Shown here: piece after piece, positions 13,644-21,743 of the stretch
How positions within the stretch are numbered: position 1 is the stretch's first letter
Layout: each line of letters begins with the position of its first letter
Virus record (IMG/VR): IMGVR_UViG_3300042691_010785
Location: 1-34,549 of that record
Origin: a virus
Reading direction: 5' to 3' (one strand)
DNA: 34,549 nucleotides
Position numbers and translations under genes: made by a program
The notes under the pieces: generated by a model
The model's input: only the letters and a program-made list of their open reading frames with translations
Database searches by the model: none
Told to the model about the DNA's origin: nothing

Positions 13644-13913
13644 ATGCCTTACAGCACCAGCAACCCTCCTGCCCTCATCGCTCAGGGCATCGGCGGCATT
13701 GGACACGTTTGGTTCTACTCGTCAGCGGACGCTCAGGCGGACGTTGACGCGGCGGGCTATTTCACCAATGCGGCAGCCCTTGGCATGGGCCCGCAGGACC
13801 ACGTTATCGTCGTTGACAACGACGCCTCTCCGATTGCGTCGAGCATCCACATGATGAACTCGGCCACCGACCTCAACAACGGTGTCGCGGTCACGGCAAC
13901 GGATAGTGACTGA
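13644..13913 (+). CDS. Small head decoration/fibre protein
   Basis: 89 aa, preceded by AAGGAG. The pattern Y-S-T-S-N-P-P-A-L-I, then G-H-V-W-F-Y-S-S-A-D-A, D-A-A-G-Y-F-T-N-A-A-A-L-G-M and a final V-I-V-V-D-N-D-A-S is a conserved small protein found directly after capsid genes in many podoviruses. It is predicted beta-rich with no membrane segment. A role as head decoration or fibre protein is generally assumed, not demonstrated here. Confidence 0.75.
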   Translation: MPYSTSNPPALIAQGIGGIGHVWFYSSADAQADVDAAGYFTNAAALGMGPQDHVIVVDNDASPIASSIHMMNSATDLNNGVAVTATDSD

Positions 13914-13946
13914 CACCAACTCCACTAGCTTTTCATCATAAAACGT

Positions 13947-13976
13947 CCTATGTGTGGTTTATCCCGCACATAGGAG
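13947..13976 (+). promoter_or_regulatory. Hairpin covering the endonuclease ribosome binding site
   Basis: CCTATGTG (13947-13954) is the exact complement of CACATAGG (13967-13974). Adjacent bases extend the stem to about 11 pairs including one G-T, with a 6-base loop. The 3' arm contains most of the Shine-Dalgarno AGGAG (13972-13976) of the HNH gene that starts at 13983. In a transcript coming from upstream, the hairpin would hide this site. Confidence 0.65.
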
Positions 13977-13982
13977 TTTGTG

Positions 13983-14597
13983 ATGGATGCTGATGAAGTA
14001 CGAAAAGCGAGGCAGCGCGAGCGAACCCAAAAGTATCGGGCAAAGCTTCGCGCTGCTGGCATCAAGCCGCCCCCAAAGACGCCTGAACAAAAGGTAAAGG
14101 CGGCTTGCAGGATGGCCGAACGCCGCCGCGTTGCGGCTGAACAAGGGGCAACTCTCCCATCTAATGTCTGGTGGCGCTCCAACCCTGATCGCCATCGAGA
14201 GAATGTCCGACGCTATCGCGCCGAAAACCAAGATCGGATGCGAGAGGTCAGTCGAGAAGCGCAAGCAAACCGGCGATCAACCCCATGGGGCGTTATAAAT
14301 AATCGTGTCTGGCCGATCATGCGCAATGCTGTCAGAAGCAACTCATCTCGGCAAAGCAAATACACATTGGCTCTCGGGTATCTCTGGTCAGATTTGCGAG
14401 CGCATTTAGAGGCGCAATTCTCGGCAGAAATGTCATGGGGCAATTGGGGTTCCGTTTGGGAATTGGACCACATCAAGCCTTTAAAGCTGTTCAAGTACGC
14501 AAGTCTGGACGATCCTTTATTTCAGGACGCATGGCGGTTTGAAAATCTTCGCCCTCTCCTGAAACACGAGAATGCCCGAAAGGGTAGCAAACACTAG
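13983..14597 (+). CDS. Free-standing HNH homing endonuclease
   Basis: 204 aa from ATG 13983 (six bases after AGGAG); a GTG one codon earlier is possible. The first 100 residues are highly basic (R-Q-R-E-R-T-Q-K-Y-R-A-K-L-R and similar), suited to DNA contact. The C-terminal catalytic part has W-E-L-D-H-I-K-P-L near residues 159-167, F-x-x-A-W-R-F-E-N-L-R-P-L-L and E-N-A-R-K-G-S, the usual DH...N...H/N signature of phage HNH enzymes. It lies between two head genes and is flanked by normal structural genes on both sides, so it looks like a mobile intruder. Its expression may be held back by a hairpin. Confidence 0.82.
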   Translation: MDADEVRKARQRERTQKYRAKLRAAGIKPPPKTPEQKVKAACRMAERRRVAAEQGATLPSNVWWRSNPDRHRENVRRYRAENQDRMREVSREAQANRRSTPWGVINNRVWPIMRNAVRSNSSRQSKYTLALGYLWSDLRAHLEAQFSAEMSWGNWGSVWELDHIKPLKLFKYASLDDPLFQDAWRFENLRPLLKHENARKGSKH

Positions 14598-14605
14598 GAG
14601 CATCT

Positions 14606-15052
14606 ATGTCCCTTTCTTTAAGCGCCGCCCGGTTTGGCCTTGCGGAACACAAGCGCAACGAGTGGCACGCTGTCATCCCCGAGGGGACGGATTACGAAGC
14701 CGTTTTCGATCCGGGCTTTTGGTCGCATGTCGCGGGCAAGATGCGCCCCGGCGACAAGGTGACTGTCATCAATGACCAGATGACGTTCCACGCTGAATTG
14801 ATCGTGAAAAACGCGGCCCGCCTTTGGGCGCAAGTTGTCGAAATCTCACGCACGGAACTCGCGTCGATGTCCCCGCCTGATGTTGTTTCTGATTATCAGG
14901 TTGATGTGAAATGGGCTGGGCCGCATGACAAGTTCCGCGTTGAGCGCGTGCGAGGCGGCAAGAAGGATATTCTTGCAAGCGGGATGGACAAGGACGCCGC
15001 CGAAAAGTGGAAAGCAGAACACTTGAAGACCATCGGTCAGAAGGCGGCCTGA
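14606..15052 (+). CDS. Conserved structural protein upstream of tail tube gene
   Basis: 148 aa, AGGAG five bases before ATG. The N-terminal half reads as a small beta-barrel-like domain (A-E-H-K-R-N-E-W-H-A-V-I-P, then G-D-K-V-T-V-I-N). The C-terminal segment F-R-V-E-R-V-R-G-G-K-K-D-I-L-A-S-G-M-D-K-D-A-A is basic. Position between head decoration and tubular A suggests a head-completion or virion protein. I do not recognise a named family with certainty. Confidence 0.7.
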   Translation: MSLSLSAARFGLAEHKRNEWHAVIPEGTDYEAVFDPGFWSHVAGKMRPGDKVTVINDQMTFHAELIVKNAARLWAQVVEISRTELASMSPPDVVSDYQVDVKWAGPHDKFRVERVRGGKKDILASGMDKDAAEKWKAEHLKTIGQKAA

Positions 15053-15053
15053 C

Positions 15054-15677
15054 ATGGCGACAAAACTCGGCCTGTTTAATAGTGCGCTGCGTGAGCTTGG
15101 GGAGCGCAAGCTTTCCAGCTTGACGGAAGCGCGCGAGCCGCGCCGGGTTCTGGATGACGTGTACGACCAGACGTTGAAGTATTGCCTTGAAAACGGGGCA
15201 TGGAATTTTGCTATCAGGACAATGCAGATCGAGCCTGACGAAACCGTGTCTGTTGATTTTGGCTACCGCAACGCTTTTACAAAGCCGACCGATTGGCTAC
15301 GTACAGTTGGCCTATCGGCTGACGAGTATTTCCAAGACCCGCTTTTGCAATACGTTGATGAACGCGGGTTCTGGTGGGCTGACATTACGCCGCTTTATGT
15401 GCGGTACGTGTCAAACGATATCAATTACGGGCTTGACCTGACCGTATGGCCTGAAAGCTTTTCGCGCTATGTCGAGATGACGCTTGCCTATCGTGCGGCG
15501 CTTGGCGTCACGGGTTCGGAAAGCACCCGCGAGCGCGTGGCTATGGATATGAAAAAAGCAATGAGCGTTGCAAAGGCGCGGGACGCTATGTCGGACCCGC
15601 CAGCATTTGCGCCTGTCGGCTCTTGGGCGCGTTCGCGCACCGGGGCTTGGATGGGCCGCAAGTACAACCGGGCATAA
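15054..15677 (+). CDS. Tail tubular protein A-like (head-tail adaptor)
   Basis: 207 aa, starts one base after the previous stop. The opening L-F-N-S-A-L-R-E-L-G-E-R-K-L-S-S-L-T-E-A, then E-P-R-R-V-L-D-D-V-Y-D-Q and L-E-N-G-A-W-N-F-A is characteristic of T7 gp11-like/BPP-1-type tubular A proteins. It would form the ring joining the portal to the tail nozzle. The C-terminal helix A-M-S-V-A-K-A-R-D-A is also typical. The tail tubular B homologue follows three bases later. Confidence 0.85.
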   Translation: MATKLGLFNSALRELGERKLSSLTEAREPRRVLDDVYDQTLKYCLENGAWNFAIRTMQIEPDETVSVDFGYRNAFTKPTDWLRTVGLSADEYFQDPLLQYVDERGFWWADITPLYVRYVSNDINYGLDLTVWPESFSRYVEMTLAYRAALGVTGSESTRERVAMDMKKAMSVAKARDAMSDPPAFAPVGSWARSRTGAWMGRKYNRA

Positions 15678-15680
15678 CCG

Positions 15681-18428
15681 ATGCCATCATTGCGCCCTGC
15701 GCTTTACGCTTTCAATCGTGGGCTAGTGTCGGCAACGGCGCTCGGTCGCGTTGATATTGAGCGCTTGCGCTTGTCTGCTGCTCAACAAACAAACTGGTTC
15801 CCGCGTTCGCTTGGTCCTATGTCCTTGAGGCCCGGCACGCAGTATCTCTTGTCTACACGCAGCGATGCAAAGGCGCGCTATATCCCGTTTTTCTTTTCGA
15901 CAACGGATAAGGCGCTTTTGGAATGCACAGCGTCATTCCTTCGGCCTCTCGTTAATCAGGCCGTCATTACGCGCGCCAGCGTGGCTACAGTCGTCACAAA
16001 CGGCGACTTCTCGTCAGGTACGGGCTGGACTATCACGGGCAGCGCGGGTGGGTCTGGTGCCATTTCAGGTGGCGTCCTTACGCTGTCCTGCGTGCCTATT
16101 GATAGTTCCGTTACATGCTCGCGAACGGTCACGGTTGCCAGCGGGGACCAGAACGTAGAGCACGCCTATAGGATCATTGTTACGCGGGGGCCTGTTACGT
16201 TCCGTTGTGGCTCTACGTCAGGTGGTGACAACTACATTTCCGCCACATCACTTGCGACGGGTACGCATTCCCTTGCGTTTACGCCTACGGGCGGAACGGT
16301 TTATATTGAATTTGAAAGCCGCGTTGCGCGTAACGTTATCGTTGATAGCATCGAGGTTGAGGCATCAGGCACACTGACGCTCCCGACGCCGTGGGATAGC
16401 ACGACCGACCTAGATAATATGCGGTGGGCGCAGTCTGGCGATGTGATCTATGTTGCCTGCTTTGGAAATCAGGAGCGCCGAATTGAGAGGCGCACGGCGC
16501 GCTCTTGGTCAATTGTTTTGTCTGAGCCTTTGGATGGCCCGTTTGCGGCGGTTCCAGACGTTGATAACGTAAAACTGACCATCAACAAGGCGCGCGGCAA
16601 CGGGACGTTGACCGCCAATAGGTCTTATTTTGATTCGAGCATGGTCGGCTCGTTGTTCCGGTTCTTCACGCCAGGATATAACTTTACATATGAGATTGGC
16701 GGCGAAGACATCTTTACGCCTGCTATTCGCGTGAATGGCGTTGGCACGGGGCGAAATGTCGTCATTACGACGACCGGAACATGGTCAGGAACGCTCACTG
16801 TCCAAAAGTCTTTGATCGGTGAAGAATCTGGATTCTATACAAACTCGTCCATAACCACGAACACAACGACAACTGTCACGGACACGTCCGACAATACCGT
16901 TATGTGGCTGCGCGTCGGGTTTGCCTCTGGCGGGTACACATCTGGCAAGGTTTTGATCAACGTCGTCTTTGGCAATGGCGGCGCGGCTCCACGACGTGGG
17001 GCGGCTGCTGTTGTTACTGCGCAAGGCGGGCGTGTTGGCATCTGCCGCATTATCTCGGTGACGGATTCGACGCACGCAGAAGTGGACATCATGTCGGACT
17101 TCTCATCAACGGAATCGACTGACGATTGGACCCGATCTGAATGGAACGAAACAAAGGGCTGGCCTTCTGCTGTAGCCTTTCATGAAGGGCGGTTATTCCG
17201 CGCCGGGCGTGATCGCGTGTGGGGTTCCGTCTCAGATTCGTTCATGTCCTTTGACCCTGCGGTTGAGGGCGATAGCGGGCCTATCCAACGCTCTATTGGT
17301 TATGGTCCCGTACAGACGATCAATTGGATTCTGCCTTTAACTCGCCTGCTCCTTGGGACGGAAGCTGCGGAAGTGGCGGTGCGTTCGTCGTCGTTTGATG
17401 AGCCTTTGACGCCTACCAATTTTTCCTTGAAAGATGTCTCCACCTACGGAAGTGCTCGCCTACCTGCGGTAAAGATCGACAATCGCGGCATTTATGTCGA
17501 GAAATCTGGCGCGCGGGTTATGGAACTACTTTATCAAGTTGAGGCGAACGACTTCACATCCCGCGACATGACGCAGCTTGTGCCTGACTTGAACCAGGGT
17601 AAGGCAATCGTGGATGTCGTGGTTCAACGCCAGCCAGATACGCGCATCCATTGCGTGCGAGATGACGGGTCTGTAGCTATCCTTGTGAGTGAGCCTGCCG
17701 AAGACGTGAAGTCGTGGGTTCTTTTCGAGACGGATGGCATTGTTGAGGGTGCGGTTGTCCTCCCCGGCAGTGAGGAAGATGAGGTTTATTACATCGTCAA
17801 GCGCACCATCAATAGCTCAACAAAGCGGTATCTTGAGCGGTTTGCCCTTGAAAGCGAGTGCGTCGGCGGCACCCTTAACAAGCAAATGGATTGCTTCAAA
17901 ACCTATTCAGGATCAGCCACAACGACCATAACCGGCCTATCCCACCTTGAAGGCAAGGCGGTTGTCGTGTGGGCAGATGGCAAGGACTTCTCGCCTGACA
18001 CGGGCGAGGCAAGGACGCAGACAACGTACACCGTGACCAGTGGGCAAATCACGCTTCCGTCAGCGGTGACGAGCGCAGTTGTTGGGCTTCCTTATGAGGC
18101 GCGCTACAAGTCAGCAAAGCTGGCGTATGCGGCGGCGGGCGGCACGGCTCTGACGCGCAAAAAGACGGTCAAGCAGATCGGCCTGTTGCTCAACAAGACG
18201 CATCACAAGGGCCTTTATTTTGGGACTGACTTCGACATCATGGACGGACTGCCAGCGGTTGAGGAAGGCACAACCGTTGCGGCAGATACCATCTACGATG
18301 ACTACGATCAGGATATGACGACCATGCCGCATACATGGTCAACGGATTCGCGCTTGTGCCTTTTGGCAAAGGCCCCGCGTCCTTGCACTGTAGTTGCGGC
18401 AATCATCGACATTGAGACGCATGGATGA
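15681..18428 (+). CDS. Tail tubular protein B-like (tail nozzle)
   Basis: 915 aa. The N-terminus F-N-R-G-L-V-S-A-T-A-L-G-R-V-D-I-E-R and R-P-G-T-Q-Y-L-L matches the conserved entry of podoviral nozzle proteins (T7 gp12-like). The middle holds an insertion of beta-rich carbohydrate-binding-like sequence (residues about 105-235). The later part contains E-G-R-L-F-R-A-G and W-G-S-V-S-D-S-F, conserved propeller segments of this family. At the C-terminus an E-x-x-Y-x-V propeller strand follows. Its length is above T7 gp12 but normal for alphaproteobacterial podophages. It overlaps the next gene by ATGA. Confidence 0.85.
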   Translation: MPSLRPALYAFNRGLVSATALGRVDIERLRLSAAQQTNWFPRSLGPMSLRPGTQYLLSTRSDAKARYIPFFFSTTDKALLECTASFLRPLVNQAVITRASVATVVTNGDFSSGTGWTITGSAGGSGAISGGVLTLSCVPIDSSVTCSRTVTVASGDQNVEHAYRIIVTRGPVTFRCGSTSGGDNYISATSLATGTHSLAFTPTGGTVYIEFESRVARNVIVDSIEVEASGTLTLPTPWDSTTDLDNMRWAQSGDVIYVACFGNQERRIERRTARSWSIVLSEPLDGPFAAVPDVDNVKLTINKARGNGTLTANRSYFDSSMVGSLFRFFTPGYNFTYEIGGEDIFTPAIRVNGVGTGRNVVITTTGTWSGTLTVQKSLIGEESGFYTNSSITTNTTTTVTDTSDNTVMWLRVGFASGGYTSGKVLINVVFGNGGAAPRRGAAAVVTAQGGRVGICRIISVTDSTHAEVDIMSDFSSTESTDDWTRSEWNETKGWPSAVAFHEGRLFRAGRDRVWGSVSDSFMSFDPAVEGDSGPIQRSIGYGPVQTINWILPLTRLLLGTEAAEVAVRSSSFDEPLTPTNFSLKDVSTYGSARLPAVKIDNRGIYVEKSGARVMELLYQVEANDFTSRDMTQLVPDLNQGKAIVDVVVQRQPDTRIHCVRDDGSVAILVSEPAEDVKSWVLFETDGIVEGAVVLPGSEEDEVYYIVKRTINSSTKRYLERFALESECVGGTLNKQMDCFKTYSGSATTTITGLSHLEGKAVVVWADGKDFSPDTGEARTQTTYTVTSGQITLPSAVTSAVVGLPYEARYKSAKLAYAAAGGTALTRKKTVKQIGLLLNKTHHKGLYFGTDFDIMDGLPAVEEGTTVAADTIYDDYDQDMTTMPHTWSTDSRLCLLAKAPRPCTVVAAIIDIETHG

Positions 18429-18787
18429 TTGAGGTTCGCCCTTCGACCATTCAAGACTTGATGGCTCATTGCGGCGACCTTCCACCCTATCGGCTTCGCG
18501 CATTCACTGGATTACTAGACGGGCAGATCATTGCAATCGGTGGTGTTGCTTATCTTCCGAACGGTGCGGTTCTGGCTTTCCTTGATGCAAGCGAAGAAGT
18601 GCGATCCAAGGGCAAGCTGTCTCTCTACAAGACGGCTAAACGACTAGTTGAAGAATGCAAGGCGCGCGGCGTCACCATGATAAACGCCATGCAGCAAGTA
18701 GACATTGAGGCGGCTGAACGCTTCCTTACGCGGCTTGGGTTCAAGCTTTCTGACCCGAAAAACCGCATTTTCACTTTAGAGGCTTAG
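18425..18787 (+). CDS. GNAT-fold protein in the T7 gp13 position
   Basis: 120 aa. The sequence fits a compact GNAT acetyltransferase fold: I-E-V-R-P-S-T-I-Q-D-L, then strands A-I-G-G-V-A-Y-L and A-V-L-A-F-L-D-A, a charged segment where the acetyl-CoA loop would lie, and a closing A-E-R-F-L-T-R-L-G-F helix-strand. The canonical Q/R-x-x-G-x-G/A loop is not clearly present, so catalysis is doubtful. T7 gp13, also GNAT-like, occupies the same place after tail tubular B and is needed for virion assembly. A structural use of a GNAT fold is therefore likely. Confidence 0.7.
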   Translation: MIEVRPSTIQDLMAHCGDLPPYRLRAFTGLLDGQIIAIGGVAYLPNGAVLAFLDASEEVRSKGKLSLYKTAKRLVEECKARGVTMINAMQQVDIEAAERFLTRLGFKLSDPKNRIFTLEA

Positions 18788-18798
18788 GGGGTAATCGA

Positions 18799-19359
18799 AT
18801 GGCGTTTCTCGCAGCGATCCCCGCTGTTATCGCATCCATCGGGTCAACTATTGCCGGGACTGTTGGAACGGCTGCGGCGGCAACCGGGGCCACGGCGTCC
18901 GGTCTTTCAACGGCCCTTGGCGTTCTAGGTACAGGCGCGTCTGCGCTTGGCGCTATCGCTTCCGGCAATGCGGCTCAGGCGGAAGGCAACTACCTCGCCA
19001 AGCAGCAGGAGATGAAAGCAAACGAGGAACGCGCGGTCGGCCAGCAGAAGATGCTGCGCAAACGTGCCGAGGCTGAGCGTTTGCAATCAACCCTTATGGC
19101 CCGTGCGGCGGCTTCCGGTGGCGATACGACCGACGCGGGGCTTGTCCGCTTGGGTGGCGACATTGCCGAGGAAGGCGAGTTTCAGGCGCTCAATGAATTT
19201 GTGCGCGGTGAAAATGCAGCGCGGGGTTATCTCGACATGGCGAAAGCATCTCGCGCCAAAGGCAACGCAGCAGCGCGCATGGCTCCACTAAAGGCAGGCA
19301 TGACAATCCTTGAAGGCGGCTCAAGCTTGTTTGGCAAGTACGCAAAGGGCCTTGGCTAA
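18799..19359 (+). CDS. gp14-like internal virion protein
   Basis: 186 aa. Residues 1-58 are Ala/Gly-rich and hydrophobic with repeated small-residue helices, suited to membrane insertion. The rest is charged helix with the recognisable Y-L-A-K-Q-Q-E-M-K-A-N-E-E and L-M-A-R-A-A-A-S-G-G-D-T-T-D-A segments of gp14-type ejection proteins. These proteins leave the capsid first and form a channel in the outer membrane. The start follows AGGGGGT; the stop overlaps the next ATG by one base. Confidence 0.8.
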   Translation: MAFLAAIPAVIASIGSTIAGTVGTAAAATGATASGLSTALGVLGTGASALGAIASGNAAQAEGNYLAKQQEMKANEERAVGQQKMLRKRAEAERLQSTLMARAAASGGDTTDAGLVRLGGDIAEEGEFQALNEFVRGENAARGYLDMAKASRAKGNAAARMAPLKAGMTILEGGSSLFGKYAKGLG

Positions 19360-21740
19360 TGCCGAGGCTCCCCGATGCCAATGCGCTAGGCGACCGTCGC
19401 CCTATCGAGTCCGGTCGGCCTATGTCTCAGGTTGACCTTGGGGCTGGCGCGCGTGCTTTGTCTGGCGTTGGGCAGTCTTTCTCGCGCATTGGTTCCGATG
19501 TCGGCCAGTATGCGGCCAAGGAAGACGCGGACAATCTGCGCATTGCAACGGCTCGCGCTGATGCCGCATGGCTGTCAAAAGAGAATGAACTTCGCAATTC
19601 CTTCAAGGATGATGACCCCGAGTTCCAGACATGGGGCGACCGCTACCAGAAGGGCGCAGACGAGCGCCGCAAGCAGATTGCCGAAAGCCTGATTACCGAC
19701 CGCCGCGCGCGTGAGTTTTGGCTTGCGCGCCGTGAGGGCGATGTTGTTCGCGGTCGCACTGCGATCGAGGGCAGGGCGGAAACCCGGAACAAGGACTATT
19801 ACTATTCAACCGGCCTTGAATCGCTTGAAAACCTGAAAAAGACCTATGTTGCGGCGGGCGATGATGAAGAAACCCGCAAGCAAGTCATTGAAGCGGGCAA
19901 AGGCGTCGTAGAAGACTTGCGCCGCCGTGGCGTGATTGACGAGACGCGGGCCAAGCAGTTTGGCGCACAATGGGCGGCGGGCGTTGCTGAGACTGAGGTT
20001 TCAAGCCTCAAGCCGCTTGAGCGTATCGCGCTTTTGCAGGGCAACCGCGCCGCATTGAAGGCGCGCGAGTCTGGCGGCAATCCGTCCGTTGTTAATCAGT
20101 TTGGTTACACCGGCCTTTATCAATACGGCGCTCCCCGCTTGCAGTCGCTTGGCGTCTATTCGGCGGGTGACGGCGAGGATATGGGCGCGTGGTCAAAGTC
20201 AGGCCGCAACGCGCCGGGCAAGTGGTCGGGCCGGTTTAACATTCCGGGCTTTCCCGAAGTCAAGACACATGAAGATTTCCGCCGCAACCCAGCCGCGCAA
20301 GAAGCCGTGGCTGAGATTGACGATGCGTTCAAGGATCGTGAGATCGTGCAGAACGGGTTAGAAAAATACATCGGGCAGACGGTCGGCGGTATCCCGATCA
20401 CGCGCGATGGCATCCGTAACATGATCCATTTGGGCGGGGCCGGGGGTGCAAAGCGCGCACTGGAAAGCGGCGGGGCTGAGGATCGGCAGGACGCCAACGG
20501 AACGTCCGTTCTGGAATACGCCCGCCTTGGCGCTGGCGCGTCCTCCAAGAGGGCTGCGCGACTTGCTGAGTACATCGCCCCGGAACGCAGGCAGGCTATC
20601 GCTGTAGCCTCCGAGCGCGAACATGCGGGCTTTGTGCGTCAACAGGAAACGGAGAAGCGCCAGCAGTCGGCGGATGTCGAGGCTTTGAAGCGCGATGATC
20701 TGGCGGCGGTTGAAAGCAAGGGAACAGGGCTTGCGCCTGAAACCCTCTCGCGCGCCAAGATTGCAGAAATACAAGGTGAAGAAGCCGCCCGCCTTTGGGA
20801 GAATGAGCGCGCCCGTGCGCAACGTGTATTCGAGGCGACGGACGGCGTTCAGACGCTTCCAGAGGGTGAGATTTATAGCAGGCTCGAAATTCTGGAACCG
20901 CGCCCGAATGCGCAAGGGTTCACGAATGAAGGCTATGCGGATGACATGGCCGCTTATGAGCGCGCCCGCAAGAAAGCTGACCGCATCGTGCAGGCAAGGC
21001 GCTCTGATCCTGCCCTAGCGGCGGAAGCCTTTGACACGGTGAAAAAGGCCAGAGCCAGCATCCAGTATGACGAGGATCGCGGCGTCCGCATGATCCGCCC
21101 GGAAAGCGCACAGACCATCATTGGCGCACGCCTTGCCGCACAGAGCCAGATGGGTATCGAACAGCCTATGGCGGTGACGAAAAGCGAGGCGGCAGTTATC
21201 GCCCGCAATCTGCGTTCGATTGGTGAAGAAAATCCGGATGGGCTGCGCAAGTTCATGGAAGGCTTGAACCGCACGTATGGCGAATATGCTGATGAGGTTT
21301 TGGCCTCAACAATCCAGCACGCCAACGTCAACCGTGACTTGTCAGTTTTGGCTGGTCAGATTTTGGGGAAGGTTGCGAACGGCACGATGCCGCGTACCGA
21401 CGAAATGCGGAAGGTTGATGCGCTGACGGATGCAGACGGCCTTGAGAACGTCATGCGGGGCGCAAGACCGCCAGCGGTTCCGCCAGTCAGGCGCGATGCT
21501 TTCGGGATGCGCCAGCAGATGCTTATCCGCGACCAAGCGCGGGAAATGGCAAGCCGTGAGCAGCAGCAGGCGCAGGCCCCGGCAACGCCACCCGCGCCAG
21601 CCTTGGCGAACGCGGAAGGCATCGCAGATATTCGCAGGCTTACGCAAGACCCGTCCTTGGCGACGGAGTTTGAAGCCAAGTATGGGCCGGGAACGGCTGC
21701 CGAAGCGCTCAAGCGCTGGCGCACAATGACGGGCCGCTGA
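19359..21740 (+). CDS. Internal virion protein with lytic transglycosylase-like domain
   Basis: 793 aa. Mostly helical and charged, with a lysozyme-like insert around 232-385. It contains A-R-E-S-G-G-N-P (candidate catalytic Glu at 237), Q-F-G-Y-T-G-L-Y-Q-Y-G (about 248-257) and a later G-I-R-N-M-I-H-L-G-G segment, a pattern of phage peptidoglycan hydrolase domains. It would be ejected with the DNA and locally cut the cell wall, as T7 gp16 does. The long helical tails probably stack around the portal. It follows the gp14-like gene and precedes the giant protein. Confidence 0.8.
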   Translation: MPRLPDANALGDRRPIESGRPMSQVDLGAGARALSGVGQSFSRIGSDVGQYAAKEDADNLRIATARADAAWLSKENELRNSFKDDDPEFQTWGDRYQKGADERRKQIAESLITDRRAREFWLARREGDVVRGRTAIEGRAETRNKDYYYSTGLESLENLKKTYVAAGDDEETRKQVIEAGKGVVEDLRRRGVIDETRAKQFGAQWAAGVAETEVSSLKPLERIALLQGNRAALKARESGGNPSVVNQFGYTGLYQYGAPRLQSLGVYSAGDGEDMGAWSKSGRNAPGKWSGRFNIPGFPEVKTHEDFRRNPAAQEAVAEIDDAFKDREIVQNGLEKYIGQTVGGIPITRDGIRNMIHLGGAGGAKRALESGGAEDRQDANGTSVLEYARLGAGASSKRAARLAEYIAPERRQAIAVASEREHAGFVRQQETEKRQQSADVEALKRDDLAAVESKGTGLAPETLSRAKIAEIQGEEAARLWENERARAQRVFEATDGVQTLPEGEIYSRLEILEPRPNAQGFTNEGYADDMAAYERARKKADRIVQARRSDPALAAEAFDTVKKARASIQYDEDRGVRMIRPESAQTIIGARLAAQSQMGIEQPMAVTKSEAAVIARNLRSIGEENPDGLRKFMEGLNRTYGEYADEVLASTIQHANVNRDLSVLAGQILGKVANGTMPRTDEMRKVDALTDADGLENVMRGARPPAVPPVRRDAFGMRQQMLIRDQAREMASREQQQAQAPATPPAPALANAEGIADIRRLTQDPSLATEFEAKYGPGTAAEALKRWRTMTGR

Positions 21741-21743
21741 CGC

